Of a stretch of 64,000 nt of DNA, positions 18,291-25,970 are shown piece after piece. The translations under genes were made by a program, and so were the position numbers. The stretch is from Bryobacterales bacterium. Lineage in GTDB: Bacteria > Acidobacteriota > Terriglobia > Bryobacterales > Bryobacteraceae. The notes under the pieces are model-generated. The model made no database searches. It had not been told where the DNA came from and was given only the letters and a program-made list of their open reading frames with translations. The stretch is taken from positions 1 through 64,000 of the forward strand of contig JADZAF010000020.1 in the NCBI GenBank assembly GCA_020852755.1, given 5' to 3'. Each line of letters begins with the position of its first letter. The first letter of the stretch is position 1.

Positions 18291-19240
18291 CCACTTTCGA
18301 GAGCCCCTGCGACCAGCGCCGAGTGCTCTTTAATTTTATCAAGAATGTCCAGAGCGACCTCCAGGCTGCGCCTTCCTGCCGTTCCATCCACCTGCGGACA
18401 GCTCCGCCGCTCCACGCAGTCGAGGAAGGCGTCGAACTGCACCTGCAGGGGCTCGGCCGGTCCGGGCTTCAGCTCCTGGACGGAAATGCGGCGGTCTTCG
18501 CCTACCGTAAACACCACCGCCTGCTGCCGGGTGTAGTCAAGCGAAAGGTACTGGCGGGGCTGGAAAAGCCGCAGCTTGCGTACCCGCTCGGTGGAAACCC
18601 GGCTGGCCGTCATATTGGCCACGCAGCCGTTCCGGAACTGCAGGCGAACACTGGCGATATCGACCTTAGGCGAGAGCACCGAGATGCCCGCCGCCCGGAT
18701 CTCCTGGAGGCCGGAGCGGACCAGGCTCAGCAGGACATCGATGTCGTGGATCATGAGGTCCAGCACCACGTCCACGTCCAGGCTGCGGGGGCTGAACACG
18801 CTCAGGCGGTGGATCTCAAAGAACAGCGGCAGGGTTACGGCTTCGCGCAGCGCGACCACGCCGGGATTGAAGCGCTCCAGGTGGCCGATCTGCAGCACCC
18901 GTCCAGTGGCCGCGGCGGCGGAGACCAGGGCGTCGGCGGCGCCCAGATCGTGCGCGATGGGCTTCTCCACCAGCACGTCGAGCCCCGCCTCCATGAGGGC
19001 GCAGCCCGCCTCGGCGTGCGCGTGCGTAGGCAATGCAAGCACGGCCGCGTCGGCCTTCCCCGGCAGGTCCCGGTAATCGGTGAGCGCGACACAGCCGTGC
19101 GCCTCCGCCGCCTCCCGCGCCCGGGCGGCGTCGAGGTCCACCACCGCGGCCAGGTCGGCCCGCGGGGATTGCGCGATCACCCGGACGTGATTCCGCCCGA
19201 ACTGGCCGGCGCCCACCACCGCCACGCGAATCTTCTTCAC
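18278..19240 (-). CDS. Gfo/Idh/MocA-type NAD(P)-dependent oxidoreductase in the lpx operon
   Basis: 320 aa. GTG 19240 is chosen because AGGAG (19248-19252) lies 7 bases before it; a TTG seven codons earlier has no such site. Rossmann motif VAVVGAGQFGRNH at residues ~5-17, then the Gfo/Idh catalytic-lysine motif VEKPIAH, and a C-terminal alpha/beta domain. Its place after lpxA and lpxI is shared with oxidoreductases of lipid A loci; one such family, GnnA, oxidises the 3-OH of UDP-GlcNAc so that GnnB can aminate it. No GnnB-like aminotransferase is visible, so GnnA function is only a hypothesis. It overlaps tonB by 13 bases. Confidence 0.85.
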   Translation of the reverse strand: MKKIRVAVVGAGQFGRNHVRVIAQSPRADLAAVVDLDAARAREAAEAHGCVALTDYRDLPGKADAAVLALPTHAHAEAGCALMEAGLDVLVEKPIAHDLGAADALVSAAAATGRVLQIGHLERFNPGVVALREAVTLPLFFEIHRLSVFSPRSLDVDVVLDLMIHDIDVLLSLVRSGLQEIRAAGISVLSPKVDIASVRLQFRNGCVANMTASRVSTERVRKLRLFQPRQYLSLDYTRQQAVVFTVGEDRRISVQELKPGPAEPLQVQFDAFLDCVERRSCPQVDGTAGRRSLEVALDILDKIKEHSALVAGALESGWKP

Positions 19241-19261
19241 CGCCTTGCTCCTCGAAGGCAA

Positions 19262-20020
19262 CTAGATCACAACTTCGCGGCGGCAGCCCCGCACGTCCAT
19301 CTCGTACTCGATCGTAACAATGGGCGGGCGCGCGTAATACCAGGTGAGGCCCTGCAGCGCCGCGCGGCCCATGGCGGGCAACAGGAACTTCTCCAGCAGG
19401 CCGTGAACGTTGTGCACCGTGTAGATCGAGGTGGCGGTGACATCCTCCCAGCCCGCGCCCAGCTCCTGCAGGCGGCCGTTCATCAGGCCCAGCACGAAAC
19501 GCGCCTTCTCTTCGATGGCCGCCGGTGAGGTCTCGCCGCGCCGCACTACGTCGTTCGGACTCAAGGAGCCCTCCGGCAGTTCGCCCGCTCCGGCCACCAC
19601 GAAGCTGGGCGGCCAGCGCTTGCCCGTCTGTTTCCGCGCCACGGTATACGAAAAGCCGTAGAGCGCCGGTTCGGGCAACCCGCCGGCCTCCGGGGCGACG
19701 TTGGTCCGGGCCACCGGGTTGATGCCGTCCTGGAAGACGTCCCAGCTCTTCAGCACGCTGATGTAGCCGGCATTGAAGTCGGCAAATCCCTGGAACGAGA
19801 ACGGGCGCGGCGAACGCAGCTCCATGCCGCACAGCGACTGCTTCGGACGCCCCAGCGACTTGAGATGCTCGCTGACCCGCTCAAAGCCGGCCTTCAGCGG
19901 CAGCGGAGGATGCAGCCGGGCATGTTCTATTTCAAAGCCAGCCGCTGCCGAGGCCCCGGCGGAATACGGGCCGATGCCCTTGATGAACGAGTAGTTGCCG
20001 CGACGATTTTCGATCAGCAT
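19262..20020 (-). CDS. Uncharacterised protein with RidA/YjgF-like C-terminal part, in the lpx operon
   Basis: 252 aa. I do not recognise it with certainty. The C-terminal half has a RidA-like pattern: a helix with AIEEKARFVLGLMNGRLQEL, then WEDVTATSIYTVHNVH, and a final strand pair ending in VTIEYEMDVRG. The N-terminal part (IKGIGPYSAGASAAAGFEIE) also looks like a RidA-type opening. Two RidA-like halves, as in some chorismate-modifying or deaminase-like enzymes, would fit the length. It sits 12 bases after lpxI and 21 bases before the Gfo/Idh gene, so it is an operon member; a role tied to envelope sugar chemistry, for example on an oxidised intermediate, is inference. No signal peptide. Confidence 0.5.
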   Translation of the reverse strand: MLIENRRGNYSFIKGIGPYSAGASAAAGFEIEHARLHPPLPLKAGFERVSEHLKSLGRPKQSLCGMELRSPRPFSFQGFADFNAGYISVLKSWDVFQDGINPVARTNVAPEAGGLPEPALYGFSYTVARKQTGKRWPPSFVVAGAGELPEGSLSPNDVVRRGETSPAAIEEKARFVLGLMNGRLQELGAGWEDVTATSIYTVHNVHGLLEKFLLPAMGRAALQGLTWYYARPPIVTIEYEMDVRGCRREVVI

Positions 20021-20032
20021 ATCTCTTCCCTA

Positions 20033-20872
20033 TTAATTCGCTTCCGGATGCAGCATTCCTTGATCCTCCGGCAAATAGCCGGCGATGGCAATCCTGGCCT
20101 CATCCGCGGCCTGGAGCGTCTCGTCCCGGTCAAGGATCAGCGTGCGGCCGGCATCCAGCGCGGCCGCCGTGGTTCCGGTCTCGCGCATAACCCGGATGCT
20201 GTCGAGGCCGATCACCGGGACGTCGAACAGCAGGTGCTTGCGGCGCGTCGAGACCTTCACCAGAGTGAGCGGCTTTCCGTTGGCCAGATCCGCCGCCCGC
20301 CGCAGCATGGCGTCGGTTCCTTCCATGGCCTCCAGGGCCACGCAGGCTCGCTGCGAGACCGCCACGCTCTGCCCCACGTCGAAGCCGGCCAGAGCCTGCG
20401 CGATCCTGCGCCCGTACTCGATATCGGCCTGTTCGTCCCGGGTGGGTTTGCGGCGCGTCATCGGGCCTTCGTCGGCCAGCAGCGGCTTCAGCAGCGCGGT
20501 CGAGTCGGTGAGTTGGATGCCCTGGGATTCCAGGAACCGGGCCACGCCGAAGATCAGCGAATCGGTGTTCTTCTCGGGCAGCGAAAGCAGTATCTGCAGC
20601 AGGCGCCAGTCGGGACGGATGGAGGAGAAGATCCTGGCATGCTTCACTTGTCCGGCCATGACAATCTCGCGGATGCCTTCGTCCTTGAGAATCTCGACCA
20701 GGCGGCCCAGTTGCCCCAGGGAGATCCAGTAGCAGCGCGATCCGAGCGCCTCCACCTCCGGCCAGGCCTCCTCCCGGATGGCCACTACCACCACCTCATG
20801 GCCCAGCTTTCGCGCGCTTTCCAGCGCCAGGATGGGAAAGCGGCCGTTGCCGGCGATCAGTCCGTACTTCAC
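20033..20872 (-). CDS. lpxI: UDP-2,3-diacylglucosamine pyrophosphatase LpxI (DUF1009)
   Basis: 279 aa. The N-terminus GLIAGNGRFPILALESARK and the central VARFLESQGIQLTDST, with DIEYGRRIAQALAGFDVGQSVAV later, are typical of LpxI (formerly DUF1009). LpxI hydrolyses UDP-2,3-diacyl-GlcN to 2,3-diacyl-GlcN-1-phosphate at the inner membrane in bacteria that lack LpxH. The start overlaps the lpxA stop as ATGA, which is classic coupling. Together with fabZ and lpxA this shows that the organism makes lipid A. lpxB is not seen in the window, the expected neighbour being replaced here by a RidA-like and a Gfo/Idh gene. Confidence 0.93.
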   Translation of the reverse strand: MKYGLIAGNGRFPILALESARKLGHEVVVVAIREEAWPEVEALGSRCYWISLGQLGRLVEILKDEGIREIVMAGQVKHARIFSSIRPDWRLLQILLSLPEKNTDSLIFGVARFLESQGIQLTDSTALLKPLLADEGPMTRRKPTRDEQADIEYGRRIAQALAGFDVGQSVAVSQRACVALEAMEGTDAMLRRAADLANGKPLTLVKVSTRRKHLLFDVPVIGLDSIRVMRETGTTAAALDAGRTLILDRDETLQAADEARIAIAGYLPEDQGMLHPEAN

Positions 20873-21657
20873 GCCTTGGTGCGTCCCTTGATGACTCCGC
20901 GCTCGGAGCCGGCGATGAATGCAAGCAACTCGTCCAGCTCGGCGCAGGGCGCCACCTCGGCCCGGATGCGCTCCACCGCCTGGGAGGTATTCAGGCCCGC
21001 TCGCGTCAGCAGGCGGAAGGCGGTTTGCAGGCTCTCGATGGTTTCCCTGGGAAAGCCGCGGCGCTCCAGTCCGGTCCGGTTGGCGCCGAACACGCCGATC
21101 TCCCGCTGGGACACCGTCATCGAGTAGGGCATCACATCCTGCGTGACGACGCTGTAGCCGCCCACGTAGCAGTGCCGGCCCACGCGGCAGAACTGGTGCA
21201 CGCCGGTGGAAGCGCCGATGGAGGCCCAGTCGCCGACCGTCACATGCCCGCCCAGCGTCACCGCGTTCGCCAGGATCGTATGATTCCCGATCCGCACGTC
21301 GTGGGCCACGTGCACATAGGCCATCAGCAGGTTGTCATCGCCGATGCTGGTCACCAGCCCGCCGCCCTCGGTGCCGCGGTGGATGGTGACGAACTCGCGG
21401 ATCCTGTTCCGGCTGCCGATGCGTGTTTCGGCCCGCTCGCCCTTGTATTTCAAGTCCTGTGAAGCCACGCCCACCGTGGAATAAGGGAAAAAGAGGTTAT
21501 CCTCCCCGATCCAGGTGGGCCCTTCCACATAGATGCCGGCCATCAGCCGGGTGCGTTCCCCGATCTCCACATCCGGCCCGATGATGCAGTACGGCCCGAT
21601 TTCCGCGGAGCCGGCGATTCGCGCGGCAGGGTCGACCAGGGCGCTGGGGTGGATCAC
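20869..21657 (-). CDS. lpxA: UDP-N-acetylglucosamine acyltransferase LpxA
   Basis: 262 aa from GTG 21657, which overlaps the fabZ stop as GTGA; this is the same length as the E. coli enzyme, and a longer start would run back into fabZ. The N-terminus (VIHPSALVDPAARI) opens a hexapeptide left-handed beta-helix, followed by the catalytic pair His116 and His119 in YVHVAHD, then GASTGVHQFCRVG and a helical C-terminal domain. LpxA adds the first 3-hydroxyacyl chain to UDP-GlcNAc, taking it from acyl carrier protein. Whether it uses UDP-GlcNAc or the 3-amino form (which the nearby Gfo/Idh gene would hint at) cannot be read from the sequence. Confidence 0.96.
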   Translation of the reverse strand: MIHPSALVDPAARIAGSAEIGPYCIIGPDVEIGERTRLMAGIYVEGPTWIGEDNLFFPYSTVGVASQDLKYKGERAETRIGSRNRIREFVTIHRGTEGGGLVTSIGDDNLLMAYVHVAHDVRIGNHTILANAVTLGGHVTVGDWASIGASTGVHQFCRVGRHCYVGGYSVVTQDVMPYSMTVSQREIGVFGANRTGLERRGFPRETIESLQTAFRLLTRAGLNTSQAVERIRAEVAPCAELDELLAFIAGSERGVIKGRTKA

Positions 21658-22109
21658 GCGGCCGGCTCGTTCTCCGCCTTGTCGGCGAGTTTGCACAACA
21701 CTTCGGCCTCGGCCACCAGCTGGCCGTCCACGAAGGCCTTGCCGGCCCCCTTGATGACACTGGCCTTCCTTTTCAGGATGGTCAGTTCCATGCGAAGCTG
21801 ATCGCCCGGACGCACCGGCCGGCGGAACTTGGCGTATTCCACCGAGGCCAGAAGCACGACCCGGCTGGCGCGGTCCGGGACTTCCCGGAGGATCAGGACG
21901 CCCGCGGTCTGGGCCATGGCTTCGACAATCAACACGCCGGGCATGACCGGGAAATTGGGAAAGTGCCCGATGAAGAAGGGCTCGTTGAAGGTGACGTTCT
22001 TGATGCCCACGATCCGTTCCGCTTCCAGTTCGATGATGCGGTCAACCAGAAGAAACGGGTAACGATGCGGCAGGATCTCACGGATGGCGTCGATGTCCAG
22101 GATGGTCAT
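21654..22109 (-). CDS. fabZ: 3-hydroxyacyl-[ACP] dehydratase FabZ
   Basis: 151 aa. Hotdog-fold FabZ with catalytic His49 and Glu63 in GHFPNFPVMPGVLIVEAMAQ, preceded by LPHRYPFLLVDRI. It dehydrates 3-hydroxyacyl-ACP in fatty acid synthesis, competing with LpxA for 3-hydroxyacyl-ACP; the fabZ-lpxA order is widely conserved. It is the first gene of the minus-strand operon; a perfect TATAAT ends 11 bases before its ATG. The stop is shared with the lpxA start (GTGA). Confidence 0.96.
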   Translation of the reverse strand: MTILDIDAIREILPHRYPFLLVDRIIELEAERIVGIKNVTFNEPFFIGHFPNFPVMPGVLIVEAMAQTAGVLILREVPDRASRVVLLASVEYAKFRRPVRPGDQLRMELTILKRKASVIKGAGKAFVDGQLVAEAEVLCKLADKAENEPAA

Positions 22110-22120
22110 GGAGACCCGCT

Positions 22121-22126
22121 ATTATA
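22121..22126 (-). promoter_or_regulatory. TATAAT -10 of the fabZ-lpxA operon
   Basis: Minus-strand TATAAT with 11 bases to ATG 22109, giving a leader of only a few bases. No clear -35. Confidence 0.55.
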
Positions 22127-22212
22127 TCGCGGGCGCGCCCCGGCTCCTGTTCCGTGCATAATACGAGGGGGCAACACGCGCACCCGCAGCACGAAACGAC
22201 AGGAGCATTTTC

Positions 22213-23340
22213 TTGGATCCATTGCTTGCCTACGTTCAATCCAGCCGCAAGAAACTGGTTGCGCTCATTCGCGAGTTGGTCGAGTGCGAATCGCCCAGCC
22301 GCGAAGAGGCCGCCCTGGCCCGTTTCCAGGAACTCGTGGCCGACCGCCTGACCTCGCTGGCCTCGATCCGCACGCTGCCCGGCGGCCACCTGCGCTGCGA
22401 GTTCGAACTGCCGGGTAAAAGGAAGAGGGGACAAACCCTCGTGTTGGGCCATTCCGACACGGTCTGGCCGCTCGGGACCTTGGCCCGCATGCCCTACCGG
22501 GAAGCGGACGGGCGGTTGTGGGGACCGGGTGTTCTCGACATGAAGGCCGGCATCGCGTTTTTCGTCCACGCCATGCGCGGCCTGCGTGAACTGGACGTGC
22601 CCGTATCCACCCGCGTGGTCCTTCTGCTGAACACCGACGAAGAGGTGGGCAGCGATTCCTCGCGCCGCTTCACGGAAGCCGAGGCCCGGCGCAGTTCTTC
22701 GGTGCTGGTGCTGGAGCCGGGTACCGGAATGGACGGAAAGCTCAAGACGGCCCGCAAGGGCGTGGGCGGCTACAGGGTGAGGGTGCTGGGGAGGGCGGCG
22801 CACGCCGGCCTGGACTTCGAGCGCGGAGCCAACGCGGTGGTGGAACTGGCCCGCCAGATCGAGCGCATCGCCGGTTTCACCAATCTGGCGCGGGGCATCA
22901 CGGTGAGCCCCGGTATCATCGCCGGGGGCAGCCGCACCAACGTGGTCCCCGACGAAGCCCGGCTCGAAATCGATGTGCGTGTGCAGCGCCTGCGCGACGC
23001 CCCCGCGCTGGACCGCAAGTTCCGTTCCCTGCGCCCCTGCGACAAGCGCTGCCGGATCGAGGTCGAAGGCGGATTGAACCGCCCGCCCATGGAACGCCTG
23101 CCGGGGACGGTGCAACTGTTCCGCCGGGCGCGCAAGCTGGCCGCGGAACTGGGCGTCGAACTGGCGGAGTCGCTGAGCGGCGGGGGTTCGGACGGCAACT
23201 TCACCGCGGCCCTGGGGGTGCCGACGCTGGATGGGTTGGGAGCGGTGGGCGAGGGCGCGCACGCGACGCATGAAAGCATCCTGGCGGACCGCATCGACGA
23301 CCGCACAGCGCTGCTGGGCAAGCTGGTGGCGGCGCTGTAG
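22213..23340 (+). CDS. M20-family metallopeptidase (carboxypeptidase G2-like)
   Basis: 375 aa from TTG 22213, chosen because AGGAG (22201-22205) lies 7 bases before it and the sequence after it fits the family start. The binuclear zinc ligands are present: His in LGHSDTVWPLG, bridging Asp in GPGVLDMKAG, the Glu pair in NTDEEVGS, Glu/Asp in LEPGTG, and the last His in GEGAHATHES. The lid domain lies at about 180-290. The pattern is closest to glutamate carboxypeptidase/CPG2-like enzymes that remove C-terminal residues or act on N-acyl amino acids. No signal peptide is visible, so it should be cytoplasmic. It is divergent from fabZ and ends 21 bases from the convergent TIM-barrel gene. Confidence 0.88.
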   Translation: MDPLLAYVQSSRKKLVALIRELVECESPSREEAALARFQELVADRLTSLASIRTLPGGHLRCEFELPGKRKRGQTLVLGHSDTVWPLGTLARMPYREADGRLWGPGVLDMKAGIAFFVHAMRGLRELDVPVSTRVVLLLNTDEEVGSDSSRRFTEAEARRSSSVLVLEPGTGMDGKLKTARKGVGGYRVRVLGRAAHAGLDFERGANAVVELARQIERIAGFTNLARGITVSPGIIAGGSRTNVVPDEARLEIDVRVQRLRDAPALDRKFRSLRPCDKRCRIEVEGGLNRPPMERLPGTVQLFRRARKLAAELGVELAESLSGGGSDGNFTAALGVPTLDGLGAVGEGAHATHESILADRIDDRTALLGKLVAAL

Positions 23341-23361
23341 TCGCGGGGTGACAGCGCCGGC

Positions 23362-24414
23362 TTACGCCATCTGCCATTGGCGGTAGACCCGCCGCATCAC
23401 CTCCATTTTGGCGGGGTCCGAGGCCACCGCGTGCGCGGTGAACATCATCACGCCGGTAGCCCCGCCGCCCGCTCCCATCCGCAACACCCGCTCGAATTCT
23501 CCGGCCGGGATTGCGCGCGGGTCGTTGTGCGCCTGCACGATCGGCCAGATTCTGGCCTTTGAGTTCACGCGGCCCGAAAGCCATTCCACCGACTCGCCCA
23601 CCCACTCCGGGTTCCGCCGCATGCGGCCGTGGTAGACCATGGGGGAAAGCACATCCACGGCCGCGGCAAGCCGGTCAAGGTCGAGCCCCAGCACGCGCCC
23701 GAGTGCGCCGTCGTACTCCGTATCCTTCCAGGGACAGTGATAGACCCCGACCAGCGCGCCCGGCCTCCGGCGGCGCACCGCGTCGCCGATCTCACGCGCC
23801 CAGCCGAGCAGGCATTCCACCCGCCAGCGGCGCCAGGCGCGCTCGTGCCGGCCCAGGATCCATTCCGCGCGCCGCGCCGGCGTGCCGGAGGGCACCCGGA
23901 TTCCGCTGGAAGCCTGGAAGGCCGCCAGGCAGCTTTCCGAGAAGCATGTCTCGGGCAGCACCGGATCCGGGTCTTCGAACTGCGCGTGCCAGTGGAAGTA
24001 GTCCATCCAGACGCCCGCCAGGTCAAAACGCTCCAGCAGATCGTGAAGTTGCTGCATCCGGTAGGCGCGGAATCCGGGGTCGGTGGGGCAGACGCCCAGA
24101 AACCAGGTTGCGGCCGGAGCCTTCTCGCCCTTTTCGTTGAGCGGCCAGGCTTCCGGGCGCCGCTCGACGTAACCCTTCCCGTTCCATGTAGGGAACTCGG
24201 CGAAGACGCGCGCGCCCTCCTCGCCGGCCCGCGCCATCAGTTGGGATGTGATCGCGCCTCCGTGCACGAACAGTGCGTTGACGCCGTAGTCGCGAAGGTT
24301 CGCGCCTTTCTCCCAGAACGGCGCAGGATTTGAGTACATGCCGCGGATCTCCACCCGTTTCGCGCCCCTCGCGCAGGCGGGCAGGAAAAGAGAAAGCGCG
24401 CCCCTCCGAGTCAT
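23362..24414 (-). CDS. Exported TIM-barrel glycoside-hydrolase-like protein, function unknown
   Basis: 350 aa from ATG 24414; a longer frame exists, but TACAGT lies 6 bases before this ATG. The N-terminus MTRRGALSLFLPACARG looks like a short twin-arginine or lipoprotein leader (LPAC is not an ideal lipobox). The rest has a TIM-barrel pattern: YGVNALFVHGG, then FDLAGVWMDYFHWHAQFE with likely active-site acids, GALVGVYHCPW and VDVLSPMVYHGRM near the C-terminal strands. This resembles uncharacterised glycosidase-like families that act on surface or plant polysaccharides. I cannot name a family with certainty. The sugar-related neighbours (Gfo/Idh, sialidase-like protein) support a catabolic role. 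Confidence 0.6.
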   Translation of the reverse strand: MTRRGALSLFLPACARGAKRVEIRGMYSNPAPFWEKGANLRDYGVNALFVHGGAITSQLMARAGEEGARVFAEFPTWNGKGYVERRPEAWPLNEKGEKAPAATWFLGVCPTDPGFRAYRMQQLHDLLERFDLAGVWMDYFHWHAQFEDPDPVLPETCFSESCLAAFQASSGIRVPSGTPARRAEWILGRHERAWRRWRVECLLGWAREIGDAVRRRRPGALVGVYHCPWKDTEYDGALGRVLGLDLDRLAAAVDVLSPMVYHGRMRRNPEWVGESVEWLSGRVNSKARIWPIVQAHNDPRAIPAGEFERVLRMGAGGGATGVMMFTAHAVASDPAKMEVMRRVYRQWQMA

Positions 24415-24420
24415 GCTTCG

Positions 24421-24426
24421 ACTGTA
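24421..24426 (-). promoter_or_regulatory. -10-like TACAGT before the TIM-barrel gene
   Basis: Minus-strand TACAGT with 6 bases to ATG 24414; leaderless arrangement. Confidence 0.4.
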
Positions 24427-24543
24427 CCGCATCTCCGCGCCGCTTCCGGGCACGGCGAGGGTTTGTGCCGCGACCGCGGCCGCGGCCCGGTATGCACGGT
24501 CTTCCCGGCCCAGGATGATTCGCAGCGCAGCGCCGGTACGGAA

Positions 24544-25887
24544 CTAGCCGGCCGTCATGTTCTCCGGATCCCAGGTGCAGATCCGTCTTTCGAAATAGCT
24601 GGTGTTGGCCAGCAGAGCCGGTCCGGCCGCCCGGAAACCGAAGACCGCGTCCTCAAAGGCCGGCCGCCCCGCCCGGATGGCCGCATAGAAATTGCGGTGG
24701 TGCTCCTGGTGCGCCTCGTGTCCCCGGGGAGGGGTGTACCTTTCGGTCTTCTCGGGCAGCATGGTTTCCAGGCTGGCGGGCCGCTCCGGATACTTGCGCC
24801 GGTACTCGCGCAGGAACTGCTCCTGCGCGGCTTTGGAAAACGTGCCGATCGTGTACCCCGGCTCCATTTCACGCCCGGTGGTTGAAAGCGTGATGCCGGA
24901 CATGCTGGTCTGCATGACGCCCTCACTGCCCACGAAGCGGAAACCGAACTGTTCCTGGGCCACGCCGCTCTTGAAGTTCACCCGCAATGCCAGAGTGAAC
25001 TCCGGGTGGCGGCCGGCCGATCCGGGATAGTCCAGCAGCGCCAGCATCACGTCCGGCACATCGCGCCCGTCCTTCCAGTAGCGCAGCCCGCCGGTCGCGT
25101 AGATGCGGTTGGGGCCGGTCGAGTCGGTGGCCACGTGCAGCCCCGAGAGCAGGTGCACGAAAAGGTCGCCGGCCACGGCGGTGCCGTAGTCCCGGTAGTT
25201 GCGCCAGCGGAAAAGACGGACGGGCTCGAAGGGGCGTTTCGGGGCGTTGCCCAGGAAGCGGTCCCAGTCGATGTTGGCGGGAACCGCGTCCGGCGGAATG
25301 GAGTACTGCCAGGCGCCCAGCGCGGTGTTGCGGTCCAGCCAGGCCTCCACCATGTTGATCTGGCCCAGGGCGCCGGAGCGGATCAGGTCGCGCGCTTTCA
25401 GATAGACCAGTGAACTGACGTACTGGCTGCCCACCTGAAACACTTTGCCGCTTTTCCGCTGGGCCTCGATGACCGCCTTGCCCTCGCCGACGTCCTTGAC
25501 CATCGGCTTCTCGCAGTAGACATGCTTGCCGGCGTTCAGCGCTTCGATCGAGATGCGGGCGTGCCAGTGATCGGGGGTAGCGATAATGACGGCGTCCACG
25601 TCGCCGCGGGCCAGCACCTCCCGGTAGTCCCGGGTGGTGAAGATGTGATCGCCGAACAGTTCGCGGGCGCGGGTGAGACGGCCGTCGTAAATGTCGGCGA
25701 CCGCCACCAGTTGCACCCCGGGCACGTTCAGCGAGTACCGCGTGTCCCCCATGCCCATGCCGCCGAACCCGATGACCGCGATGCGGATCCGGTCGCTGGG
25801 CGAGGCTCCAGACGCCTGTCCGGCGGGGGCGCCGGCAGCGGCCGCCAGGCCGCTCGCCTGCAAGAAATGCCTGCGCGTCGTGCTCAT
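24544..25887 (-). CDS. Tat-exported Gfo/Idh/MocA-family oxidoreductase
   Basis: 447 aa from ATG 25887 (MSTTRRHFLQASGLAAAAG), a standard Tat signal with TRRHFL and a long alanine-rich core; the longer frame upstream has no coding character. The Rossmann motif VIGFGGMGMGDTRY and the Gfo/Idh signature YCEKPMVKD follow, then the C-terminal substrate domain (WDRFLGNAPKRPFEP, FRWRNYRDYGTAVAGDLFVH) typical of the large periplasmic subfamily common in Acidobacteria and Planctomycetes. These enzymes carry tightly bound NAD(P) and act on sugars or glycosides; some belong to glycoside hydrolase family 109. The substrate is unknown. A TATGAT about 28 bases upstream is a possible -10. Confidence 0.88.
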   Translation of the reverse strand: MSTTRRHFLQASGLAAAAGAPAGQASGASPSDRIRIAVIGFGGMGMGDTRYSLNVPGVQLVAVADIYDGRLTRARELFGDHIFTTRDYREVLARGDVDAVIIATPDHWHARISIEALNAGKHVYCEKPMVKDVGEGKAVIEAQRKSGKVFQVGSQYVSSLVYLKARDLIRSGALGQINMVEAWLDRNTALGAWQYSIPPDAVPANIDWDRFLGNAPKRPFEPVRLFRWRNYRDYGTAVAGDLFVHLLSGLHVATDSTGPNRIYATGGLRYWKDGRDVPDVMLALLDYPGSAGRHPEFTLALRVNFKSGVAQEQFGFRFVGSEGVMQTSMSGITLSTTGREMEPGYTIGTFSKAAQEQFLREYRRKYPERPASLETMLPEKTERYTPPRGHEAHQEHHRNFYAAIRAGRPAFEDAVFGFRAAGPALLANTSYFERRICTWDPENMTAG

Positions 25888-25956
25888 TCCGCTTTCGTCC
25901 CTTTCAGAACTATCATCATACTGGAGCGGCGCGGAAACGGCTCCTGCTGAAAGCGC

Positions 25957-25962
25957 TATCCT
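25957..25962 (+). promoter_or_regulatory. -10-like TATCCT before the sialidase-like gene
   Basis: TATCCT with 8 bases to ATG 25971; no Shine-Dalgarno. Confidence 0.4.
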
Positions 25963-25970
25963 GGTGCTCC

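Noticed and set aside
19865-21127. Long plus-strand frames opposite lpxI and lpxA
   Set aside because: The minus-strand lpx genes are certain and coupled; the plus frames show no domain.
21658-21696. Longer start for lpxA
   Set aside because: It would overlap fabZ by 43 bases; GTG 21657 gives GTGA coupling and the standard 262-aa length.
23341-24414. Lipoprotein assignment for the TIM-barrel protein from LPAC
   Set aside because: Proline at the -2 position and a very short leader make the lipobox doubtful; only noted as a possibility.
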